Positions 34,229-44,962 of a stretch of 64,000 nt of DNA are shown piece after piece; within the stretch, counting starts at the first letter, position 1, and each line of letters opens with the position of its first letter. The notes below the pieces were generated by a model, which was not told the DNA's origin, did no database searches, and was given only the letters and a program-made list of their open reading frames with translations. Where the stretch lies: assembly GCA_019614645.1 (NCBI GenBank), contig JABWDB010000016.1, positions 4,650,001 through 4,714,000 of the forward strand, given 5' to 3'. The stretch comes from Stratiolaelaps scimitus (taxonomy: Eukaryota > Arthropoda > Arachnida > Mesostigmata > Laelapidae). The translations under genes and the position numbers were made by a program.

Positions 34229-34838
34229 TGACATTAGTATCCTCAATGTTCAAGGGACGGGGCAGCATCCCCGAGGCGAGATACGACTCAACTGTTGTTG
34301 GCACCACGACATTGTCCTCGAGGGCCTCCGCTTTGCTGAAGTCCACAAAGCTCCGTACCGTGTTTACGTACTCCATATCCTCTCCATTGCTTTGTTTCCA
34401 TCTCAGGCAGGTACAGGCCGCTTGGAAGTTGGCAAATGAATCGAGGTTGGGGTCGTCCAGCAACGAGATGACCGAGAGTATCAGACTGCGCACAGTGCGA
34501 ACCGGCGACCACATCTCACTCTGATCCCAGCCGCTCGAAAGTGTTTCGCCACTTGCATCGTGGGTGGCGGACATGCAGACCCGGCCATCTTCGAACACGT
34601 TCGGATGCCACATGGGCGAGGTGAACTGCACGGCCGGTGGAGAGTCGGGATAATCGGGAGGAAACCTCATTTCAAGTTTAAAATAGCCACCTTCGTAGAG
34701 CGTGTTTGGTGGTCCGAAAATTCTGACCTCCCATCGGAGCATGTCCGACTCGTCCGGCAAAACGACTAGACATCCATTGATGCCGTCCGTCCTAATGTTT
34801 CGCAGTTCATTTTTTAATATTGTAACCGCCGCTAGCAT
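34005..34838 (-). CDS. CDC34/UBE2R-like ubiquitin-conjugating enzyme E2, paralog 2, with poly-Asp tail
   Basis: Single-exon frame of 277 aa from the ATG at 34838 to TGA at 34005. UBC-fold marks: ILKNELRNIRTDGINGCLVV, WEVRIFGPPNTLYEGGYFKL, FPPDYPDSPPAVQF, MWHPN (HPN 78-80), GRVCMS with catalytic Cys88, the CDC34-type loop (HDASGETLSSGWDQSEMWSP) at near-normal length, LILSVISLLDDPNLDS and CLRWKQSNGEDMEYV, then VVVPTTVESYLASGM. The C-terminal extension of about 85 residues is strongly acidic: it contains 16 consecutive Asp (9 GAC and 7 GAT codons, a triplet microsatellite) and ends in WSVEESEAE. Acidic tails of CDC34 bind the basic canyon of cullins and speed chain building, so this copy keeps that feature in exaggerated form. 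The likely partner is therefore a cullin-RING ligase (inference). Confidence 0.95.
34184..34231. repeat. Coding triplet repeat (poly-Asp)
   Basis: Seven ATC followed by nine GTC triplets on the plus strand, read on the minus strand as 16 Asp codons in the E2 gene. The split into two codon blocks suggests slippage growth of each block. Confidence 0.95.
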
Positions 34839-35149
34839 TGTGTATGCTTTGCTGTTCTGTCAGCTCTATACTGAACGAAAAAATTGTGGGCGCGCTTCGG
34901 TGAAGCCGCCAACTGTTCTTGTGTTACGGTCGCGTCATAAACGGTCTGCTGTCTCTCGATGCAGACGAATCGGCATGGACAAGCTATCGTGCACACGGGG
35001 GTTGCATGTATGTTATACATGCATTAGGTAGGTTCGTTCATGCGTACGTTCGTACAAACGCGTGCGCTGCTCGTGATATGATGTGCCACCCTGGGTCGAT
35101 GAATCTCACCTGTTGACTCCCGCAGTGACAGTCGCTCAGCAAAGGAAGG
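34839..35149. other. Upstream flank of E2 paralog 2
   Basis: About 300 bp with mixed composition. It should contain the promoter of the minus-strand E2 gene, but no TATA box or initiator is clear. Confidence 0.4.
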
Positions 35150-35285
35150 TGGTAAGGTAAGGCTTTATGGATTTATTAAAGGAACTGCATAGAATGCTTA
35201 AGTTCTCTTATATGTCATGCAACGGGATTCTTGCGGCCTCTGGCTTTTTACAGCCAGAGACTCAGCCGTCCAAGCCACCGCGCTG
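35150..35285 (-). mobile_element. tRNA-derived SINE (family A), copy 2
   Basis: On the minus strand it reads GCGGTGGCTTGGACGGCTGA, then GTCTCTGGCTGT and AGCCAGAGGCCGCA, then GACATATAAGAGAACTTAAG, CCTTTAATAAATCCATAAAG and TTACC repeats. This is the same order as the copy at 19781-19930. The B box is decayed in this copy. Confidence 0.75.
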
Positions 35286-37573
35286 ACGGGAGCGGGACAA
35301 TTGCCAATTGACATGTTCTACTAATTATTCCTACATAACTCTTCTTGATTTCTGTCACCAGCTCGGAAACATTAAAATAAACACGGCGTTCATCAGTGAA
35401 CTCGGCAGCAGTTGTTTCCACTTCGGATCGGATTGCAACAGATATTATACTTCGAGCTGGCCATAGGTAAATTTCGGAATTTTCTCAATAGGATCACAAA
35501 AAAACAAATCTAGTATCCGATCAACCGATTCGCCTGCGATTTACCCCATGTTCAAGCGCACACGTAACAACGTGAACACACGCTTTCGCCGGGAATACAC
35601 GATTGTATTTCCATTGGCCTTAGGAATATGGTGACAGTGCCGATGTATCTATCAAAGAGATTGACCTTCGTGCCACGGAGTATATCAATTAATATAATCA
35701 AGCGAGTCTGAATATATGCATTTCAGGTACGGCCGTTGGCATTTCGTTTACTGCCAGAGTCACACGAAGGGACTTTCTTTCCAAGGGGTGTCTGTCTTTG
35801 TCAGCACTTGAGCTCGCTTTCATGTCATCCCCATCATGCACAGGGTTCTGGAGAATGAGATACTTGATAGTCCAGACGAACTTTGCAGGCTGTGCTGTTG
35901 TAACCGTTTCGAAGGGTCAATAAGCTGCGAAAAGGCAGAAACGTCTTATACTCACGGGTCACGTTTCTGTGCTAACTGAAAGCTATTCAGCTGTGATATT
36001 TACATTTGAGGTTTAGGCAAATTCACCAAATTTAGCAGATTCTACTGTATGCGATTTCACTTGCAGCGCCCGCGGCTTGCAGAGTAACAGAGTAAGCTGT
36101 CAAAACGATCTCGGGGAAGAACTTCGTCCGATTCCTGAATTCGACGACATTTCGGGTTTTGTCCTGCGACGACTGGTTTGGAGGCTACAACGACATTTTT
36201 CAATATCAGCTACAATTACTCCTGAATTCAAATAAAATATAATCCAGTTATTAATTGATTAAATGAGTAAACAAACAGACAAGACTGTACCTACAGGTCT
36301 TCCCAGTAATTAATCCCTCCGTGTTCGAGCCCCTCTTGATTTCGACAACAGTTTGCAATCAACGTAATTAATTTACAACAATTTACAAGTACCACGAATC
36401 CAGGCTAACATCTTTGAAGTCGAATCCTCTCGGTACAGTGTTTTGAATGTTTGCACCGCCGGTATCCCCAGTAATCATACGGGCCCAAATTATGTATATA
36501 TAGATCTAACCTTAAATTTAATTAGGTGTCTACTGGATTAGGAAGGAGAGGGACGCCGCTATTCGCAAACTTTCTTGAGACTCTCTATGCGTCTTGACTC
36601 TCCTAGTTAATTAATCACGGGTTGCGTATCTATAAAAAAGCCAGTTGACATGCGCGCTGGTAACAATGCTTGCTGTTTGATTTCTTCAGTCGCCGTTGAG
36701 AGATGACATTGCCTACAATCTCATTGACCTCTGTTGCACAGCTCAGCTGTCTATATTGCATGTGTTATAATACGAATCAAATATCAAAAGTAGAAGCGAA
36801 TAAGTCGAATTGAATCAAACTCAGTGTCAAAGTTAAGGCTGCTGACAACAACAACAACAACGCGCATCTATTATATTCATTGTACTCAGAGCACACAGTG
36901 CAGAATGTCTTCGCTATCTCCGATGTAGACGATGCTCGATAATTGAAGAAAAACAACACCGTATTGAAATTGCTCCTTATTGTCGTTATCTTAGTGATCG
37001 TCGTCCAACTCGTTCAGGTCTTCCTTGGCTTAAATAGCCCATAAAGGCATACGCATGCGAAGGCGTAGACCACCACGTATGGTGGGTGCCACCGCTAAAA
37101 ACCGAGATCGGCACGAGTCAAAGTGCGCCGCGTGTCGAGCGATAAACGGCGCCGCGAACGATTGCTGATAAAATCGCTTGAAACTAGGAAGGAAAACAAA
37201 GCCAGCCCGTCCGTTACCGGGTTGAGTTACTACTTAGCCCTTGTCATTACGAGGTTTTTGCTCTTTCAGACAGCCTACGTAGGAGAGATATACGGATGTG
37301 AAATATGCATTCATTAATAGACGCGTGTGAGTGATAATTGATATATTTTTTTAATGATTAATCTTAGAGAATCATACTATGTGATGGTAGTATAGTCTAG
37401 CGTAGGAACAAAGTGAAAAACTCATGTGAATTAATCACAGGAGTATTTTCGTCAAGTCATTTGCTGAAGGAGGACGGAATATCTTGTTTAGTAAAGAGGT
37501 TCAATTTCTATCTCAACCACATGAATCATTCAGATTCATATATTCTTTCTTATTTCGCTTGTTGATTTAGTGA

Positions 37574-37575
<2 letters not shown>

Positions 37576-37648
<73 letters not shown>
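37576..37648. repeat. (AT)n microsatellite, 73 nt
   Basis: One of the longest uninterrupted AT arrays of the window. It gives rise to spurious IYIYIY frames on both strands. Confidence 0.95.
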
Positions 37649-37654
<6 letters not shown>

Positions 37655-40600
37655 CTCTTTTCTTTGCGAACGGTACATGTGAAAGCATGGCTACTCCTCT
37701 GCTCAATATCACCTGCTTACCTATAAGCGATACGGACCATCTTATACTCATTTGCTTGTCTACTATCTGTTTGTCAAATTAGTATATTTAAATTGCAATT
37801 CTTGTATATTTCAATCTCACCTAGATATTCATATTAAAGAATAAATGTCACTGAGTTACAATTGTACCCAACTGAACGTCTTAAAAGTGAACCCAAAAAT
37901 CGCCTCTGGATCGTCTCTGCCTTTGGATCGCTCCGCGTAGGCTGTCGCCGTGTTATCCAAAAGGACCATTGATGTGCCACTAAAAATTAGAGCAACTAAT
38001 GATATCCCTATTCAGGTAGCAAACAAATCGTTGCGGAGTTTTTCTATTCTAACAAATTCTCTCGTTAGTTATTATTAGTCGCACAATAGGCGACAATAAA
38101 TAGTCGTCTCCGAATTATGAGCGGAACTAATTAGCAGAAGTGAATCCGAAATTGAATCCTCCTATCGTGAGCAATCAGTTCAACGGTTGTTCTACTGTCA
38201 GAGTCTCCATTACCGTTAGGGATAATCTGTGTGGTCTCTTGCTTATACACTCTGGGCCAAGTTCAATGATTTCATTTCGAATGTTGTGGAGACCAATATT
38301 ATCGCTGAGGTGACGTAAGAACGAGAAGCCTGACAGAGCAGATCAGATCAGGCTCATGGTGTCGACATTTATTAGGCCGCTTTAATTAGCAAAACATTTC
38401 GTTGCATAACCGACGATGTTGTCGGTTGAACGACTCAATTTACAGCTGCATTGTTCCAGTGAACGCTTCTTATTAATCGAGTACAACAGCTCGATTTCAT
38501 TCGTGTCGTTGTCAGCTTGCCAAATGAAAATACTGCTGTCTCGTGTGAACATCTGGTCAGTATCTCACGACGCTATCAGATATATTGTCGCTTTGTTCAG
38601 CTCCGTTCAACGCAAAATTGCTTCTCGTCGGTCACCACTGACAATTTTCCCTCCCACTCCTGCGTCCTGTAGTGTCGCCTCATCGTTGGCACGGTTGACG
38701 AGAATCGCTCGGGCGCGATTGCCGCAGACCGCCTGCGCCAAGCTCATAAAAGGCTCTATTCGAGCCAGTTCTAAGCTAGGGTATTGGCGCGACTCGATCT
38801 GTGGTGGGAGTTACGTCAAAATTCGACATCACGCATAAGCTGATGCAGAATGACGCGCTGATTGGATGATGATGTTCTCGTGAGAGAGTGGTGGCGACCT
38901 GCTCCTTCTTAGTATCCTGTTGATATCCTGTCCAAGCCGAGCAGCACGAACAGACACCGCTTGGTCAGCGGGACTTTTGATGATATAGGTGATTAGAATA
39001 GAATTGGGCCATAGCGGCGGCCGCTACCGAAATACCCCACGGAACAGGGCGGCCGATAGATGGAGAGACGACTACACCGGGAAAAGCTTCCGCCCACGAG
39101 CTTGGTCTCGTTGGACGGGGTAAACCCCGCTTTCATGAAGAGAAAAAGACACCGGTTGTACCAGTCGACTAAGAACCGACTATTACGTACGTACGAGCGG
39201 CGTTGCAACTTTCCATTGAAGAGCAAATTCGCAAAACACCACTTCGTTACCTGCCAGAGATGTCTGCGCATCTTCAGTTCATTAGAACTTGTGAGGACGC
39301 GATATCCGGTCGCGATCCCGAATTCTGTTATTGCAGCACTGAATAGTTGACAATCGAAATAGGTGTCTGGCATACGCCGGCACGTTGTGCAATGCAACGC
39401 GGCTGCTCGTGACAGCCACCGTCTTCACTGCCGAACAAGGGGATTACCCCCAAGCCAAGTCAAGCCAAGTGTGTCAATAACTGTTATAGCCCGTCGTGTC
39501 TCCGATACGATTGACGATTAATGCGTACCCCTTAATTGTCATAAAAAGACAAGATCTCTAGGTGGTATTGCATGCATATTTTTAGGTAGACGTTACTATG
39601 TTTCACCTTCATTTATGGTGCGCAGGCAGATCGTTTGACTGCGTGAACGATGTTCTCGAACTCATTGACGACTGGCTGATGTGACCTAGTGCTGCTCGAG
39701 TGACAACAAAGTGAATATTAATTATAATAAAGGGAAACAAAGTCGTTTTCTGTCTGATACAAGGAAGATGTGATCGGACAAGTGTATACGATTGCATCTC
39801 AATTTTCCTGATATTGTGTCTGTCGTATTTATGAGAGCATCTTGAAGTGCGGGTAGGCACGTATGTAACGATTGAATGCGTCAGCAGGTTCGAACGTCGA
39901 CAACGGGAACATAGATTCTTTGAGGATCCATTATTTGCCATTTGACTTAAGTAAGTCAAATTGATATTATTTTACGAAATTATTGTATGAAAATCCGGTC
40001 GCGGCATCTCACCACCGATTGTGGCGTGTTTTTTTGCCTCTTCTTGTTTGGAGAGGAGGACAATTTCTTCAAATGCACGATTGTATCTAATGACCTACTG
40101 CTGGCCGTTGATTATATTATAACAACAACGATGACAATGTTGGCGCCTGTTTTTTATGAACATTTTTTTAATCAATTAATCTGTCAGCGCACCAACTTGC
40201 GTAAATGGCGGTAAAACACAGTAACGCCTACCTAAACATATACACGTAATACTGCATTTTAATTAATTAATCCTGTCCGACGGGAGCCGGTGTCGGCGAC
40301 GTCGGCATTGCCCCAGTGTTAAGCTAATTTTGTGTAGTGCTCAGAGTTGTCGTTTAATGTGATTGTTGTAAGTGTCATTATTGACAATGTATCATCCTCA
40401 TCAACAGCAGCATCTGTCGCGACAACAGCCTCATCAGCATCATTAACAGCACACACGAATAACCGAACCGACAACATGGTGGATAATGACACGCGGTGAT
40501 GAAGGCCCAAGGCGGCACTTGACACCGCTCCTCGGCTGTTGCAGCGGCGGCTGCTGCCGCTGCTCTTAGTGACGGTGACAATGGCGATCGTGCTTGTAAT

Positions 40601-41809
40601 GTGTCGACTACGTGACGACTTCTGCAAGTACAGAAGTACTACTACTGCTGCTGCTGTTTAGGCTGTTTGTGGACAGCGCTATCGCGATGGATTGGTTCAT
40701 CGTCCTCTCATCGTTTGCCAACGTGTTATCGTTCGTAGATCTCGATTGGTCTCCTCGCTGATGATGACGCTATGACGTCGCTGCTAGTCGTACTGCTGCG
40801 GCTGGCGGCGTCACGGGTCACCGGTTCGTGGTGGCCGCCACAGCAACAACAGGTTGGATAGATTGCTGGCCCGTCAGGCTCACCGTCGTTGGTCGATCAG
40901 CCTGAGCCCTGTGATTGTCCTTTGCAACAGGCATGAGTACGAGCTGGAGAAGCTATTCGTGCAGGATGACTCGAAGTCTCAGAGGATCGGAGAAGAGGTT
41001 TCTCTCTCTCCCCTCCTCTCACTCTCTGTCTCTGTGAGAGTTGGTGTCTGTTTCTTCTATGTGTGTACTCATAGATGAAGTGTGCCTTGCTATGTCATGT
41101 ATACGAATGGAGTTAATAGCAAATTGGGCACAGAAGCTGTCGGGGTGGAGGTCGCAGATTCTGGCTTCTTCAAAAATAGCGGATAGCTGAACCATCAGAT
41201 TTGAGCTCTTCCAACTCATCACTCATCTTTTTACCAAAGCGCTAAGCTTCTTAAAAGAGATTAGCGCTGTAACTTGAGCAATCGAGCGCGTGAAGGTTCG
41301 ATGTTCCTCCATCGTCAGCCTCCTCCTCGGTACCAACTGAAAATAGACTCTGGCAAAAGCTTTATACGACGCACCCAGCGATGGAGGGCAGTTGAGGGCT
41401 GTACCACAGAGGCGCTCAACAGTCAACATCAACGATCGATTCGCATCGGAAATGAACTGGTCAACAATGAGATTGGATTCCGCTGACTCATTCGAGTTGT
41501 TCTCGCTGTTCCATTACACCGTGCTCTATTTGCACGCCCGTACAATAACAACGTTTAGTTGTGCGTCATAAGGAAAAACACCTACCTGAAGATACATATT
41601 AAATAGTCATTATGTGCTAGTGGGCACTTATTTCTTCTTTTAACGATTCGACGGGGCCAGCCGTAATATCAGAACATGCACTATGCGCAAGTAACACATA
41701 GATCGATAGAATTAAAAGAGTAGAAATCAAACAAAAAGATCATCACATATATGAAAATATAAACAATTGACAGACCAACACACTTATATATATATATATT
41801 AATAACTAA

Positions 41810-41814
<5 letters not shown>

Positions 41815-41868
<54 letters not shown>
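41815..41868. repeat. (AT)n microsatellite
   Basis: About 54 nt of AT with one G near the left end. Confidence 0.9.
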
Positions 41869-41871
<3 letters not shown>

Positions 41872-42847
41872 CAGCTGGGCAAATACAAACAAGAGCAATA
41901 GTAACAAAAACAACAAGAAAATATCAGTCGCTATCCCCTAAGTATTCTACGGGATATCCTTTATCGGCTGTATACTCTCGCTGGTCGTTGTTGCTGTTGT
42001 TATCGTTAGCGTTGGCGATATTGTTTCAACAGGATCAACTATTGTTGTTGTTGCTGCTGCGTTCACGTTGTCGTTAGAGAGGACTCAACAGAACATAAGA
42101 CGAGCCGAGGCGAGGTAAGGCGATACGCTCAAAGAGTGTTGTCCCCGCTCTTGAGATTGCGAGACGCGACGTAGACACCGACGCCTCGACGAGGCTGTAG
42201 AACTTAGATGGATTGGTAGACAGATTCGTACAGATGATGATATATCGATAGATCATAGGGGTGTTTCCCTTGCGTAAGCACAACAGAGCCCGAGATGAGC
42301 CGCATTTTTTCCCGCAATCCACCAATAGTTCCTCTCCTACCGCAGCTGGAAGCGGTACGCGTAGTCGGCGGATATATATCCGCTTATATCCGCTTCCAAT
42401 GTGTCGCATTGGCTCCTGTATCCCTCTACGCTGACAGCAGGCACAAGCGCCACAATACACTATATACTATATGATATGATACAGTAGAACAACGGGACGG
42501 CTTGTGGTCTTGACACGTTAAGCGTTGTTCTACCTCCATCTCTCTTGGCTCTCTCTCATCCGTTCGCATTGGCGACGACGCATCTCAAGACGCTTCCCCC
42601 TCCCGGTCTGTGTATCCATATGAATCATCATTATGGACAACGCTGTCGCGCGGGCGTCTGTGCTCGTTGCGGTAGATGCCGTCGTCGTGAGTGTCTCGAC
42701 CGTGCGGTCAACCAAACCATACGGCTTAGCCTAGCCGCAAACGCGCTCGGGACGGTCAATCAGTCAGTTGTCTCTTGGCGATGCCTTCGAGCGTGTTGTG
42801 GCGGCTGCTACTGCTGCTGACCCCCCCTATAACTACTGCTAGTAAGG

Positions 42848-42892
42848 CTTTCGGGCTGACTCTCAGCCAACATTTAACGTCCATGGTACTGC
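42848..42892 (-). repeat. SINE family B body fragment
   Basis: On the minus strand it contains CATGGACGTTAAATGTTGGC followed by TGAGAGTCAGCC, as in the body of the element at 10901-11094. Only about 45 bp are recognisable. Confidence 0.6.
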
Positions 42893-44878
42893 TGACCCCC
42901 CTGCTGCTTCTACCACTACTACGACTACTACTATTGTTTTGTCTCATCATAGCAATACCGAAAGGTTATATGCTGTAGTGTGTCACATAGAGGAACAGCT
43001 AAGAGGTGGCTAAAAAAAAACAACAAGCTGCTGCTGCTGCTGCTGTTGTCCTAAAGGACATTGATGATGTCACTGGCCGAGGCGTCAGTTGAAGATCGTT
43101 CGTCGTGCGGTACAGAGAGAGAGAGAGAAAGAGGGAGACCGGTCGACGACTCGTACATTAAGTGAATAAGCATTGATAGCAGGGGATGACGGGATCATCA
43201 AACGACGATGACTGCTTATGCGGCTGCTGCTGCTGCTTCCGCCGCTCCGGTAGCCAAACACGCGTCAGCACTAACCAATTGTAGCCAGGGCTGCCGGTAC
43301 CAAGCGGCGTAATGCGGGTGATGCTTGTGTACAGTAGAGGTTAGTTTAGATAGCGGTTAGTAGATACGCGACGCAGTATCGTCGCCTGGACATTGACGAC
43401 CGAATTGGTCAGTGGGGTTGCCGTTGGGGAAAAGGCTGCATCCGTTTGTACAGTAACTCGTTCAGAAATCGAATAGCTTAACATTAGATTGCTGCTTAGA
43501 TAGGGGGTTGGTGTTACCACCGCTATAACATCTGTTGTATGGCTGCATTGGAGAAGAATGGAGATTGGGACGGATACAGACAACGTGGAAGGACTCCGAT
43601 TATATTATATATAGCGGTGAGCTCGTATCGCATTTCAAGCCCACTGTAGTGTAATATCACATATCATTTTGAATCGTATACACACCATGTAACATGCGAA
43701 TTGGGTATACTATGCAAATGCAGATGTGACTGTCCCTGTGAGTGGATAATCACCAGAATAACACACACACACACTCCGCCTCATTATAAGCTGATATACG
43801 TTTAGCTTTTGAAGAGAACTATTCAGTCAGAGTCAATTAATTAGAATAGAATTCTTGGTCTGAATTGCGTAAATCGCGCGAAAGCTATAAATAGATCCTG
43901 ATATGTGCAAGGGATGTTGAGAAGCGACACGCAAGTATTAGTTGCTATACTGATCTATCCATTTATCTGCATATCTGCTGATAATTATTATATTGGCGTC
44001 ACGGCCACTGTCACCGCAACAACAACAACCGCCGATAACGGAGATACGAACATCCCAAAAATACGTACACTCTCCATTTAGACCTGGATAACATTCATGG
44101 GTAGCCAATTTGGAGGACGACAGCACGACGCTACCGTGTATGCCTTAAGCAAGCAAAGTGTAGCTAAATGTATTCGATGGTGTGCAGGAGAATATAATGG
44201 ACAACGCTCTAGCACGCTACACTTGATGACGAATATGATGGGGAACCGGTAAACCGGGATGTCCACCAAAGTTTGGATAACAACATATTGAAACTTCTAA
44301 TCATCTAATCAGGGAGGGAAATAACATCATCCTGTCATCATCTACATGAAAGAATCCACGCCGTTTATAATCCCGTCATTACAGTCCACGTCCCATCCTA
44401 ATCAAAGGGCAAAATAGAGCTGGAGCGTTGCCATCAGCGTTGTGTACGAGCGCGTGAAGGTGTTCAATCAAAGCACTTCACGCGAACCCCTAACACGTCA
44501 ACCTTCGGATGGATATATTGTTGACATCGGTAAGCAGAAACGCGAATTCCGCGTATCCTACAGCGCGTGTAAACAGTAATATGTCGCTGACGGGGGTCAC
44601 CTGTACTTTGCATTTGGCACTGCCCTCGACGACCTCTGTCTCTAACGCTTCTGTGTGGAACCCCGCCTCGGAGCCGCTGCCGTTGCAGCCGGGTAGCTGC
44701 GGCCGTTTCGGGGACCCTGTCGTGGCGAATGGCCGCGACATGGGCCTATATCGTGCGAGCGCATCGCCGGTCGCGCGATATCTCCGTGTCAAAGAGATGC
44801 CTTAATAGTCTCACAATTCCAAAGGACAGAACGTGAGATTCGTGTACAATCGCTGGGGACAGCATAGTGGCGTTAGTA
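42893..44878. other. Triplet-repeat-rich stretch without a recognisable gene
   Basis: Contains CTG runs at about 43027-43046, a GAGAGA tract near 43112 and further CTG triplets near 43218. The GC-richer block 44490-44805 is open on both strands but neither reading is recognisable. Confidence 0.35.
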
Positions 44879-44962
44879 CGACGGCCTTCTTATGAAGCAA
44901 TGCCGAAAGCAGTTGTTCCGTAGGCGTTCGTCGTTGGCTGTGAGACAGCACGGAGAATCGAC
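44879..44962 (+). repeat. SINE family B body fragment, diverged
   Basis: CTTATGAAGCAATGCCGAAA and GCAGTTGTTCCGTAGG followed by GTTGGCTGTGAGACAGC and GGAGAATCGA match the body order of the element at 10901-11094, with more substitutions. Confidence 0.65.

Larger units (their letters stand above)
35286..42847. other. Long stretch without a recognisable gene
   Basis: Mixed AT-rich DNA with arrays at 37576-37648 and 41815-41868. From about 40300 it becomes rich in CAG/CTG, CAA and GTT triplets with short alanine- or serine-like frames. Open frames such as 38416-38838 (plus) and 38993-39397 (minus) show no family signature. The triplet-rich part may be a 5' UTR, promoter or intron of a gene outside my reach. 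Confidence 0.35.

Noticed and set aside
37536..37782. Frames encoding IYIYIY runs
   Set aside because: Pure translation of the (AT)n array. The same applies to similar frames at 19132, 22166, 25191 and 51155-51566.
38993..39397. 134-codon minus-strand frame and the overlapping plus frame
   Set aside because: Both strands are open and neither shows a domain or exon borders.
42074..42460. 128-codon minus-strand frame
   Set aside because: No motif; in triplet-rich DNA where open frames are expected.
44490..44805. Overlapping plus and minus frames of about 100 codons
   Set aside because: The block is GC-rich and open on both strands; neither product is recognisable and no splice structure supports one.
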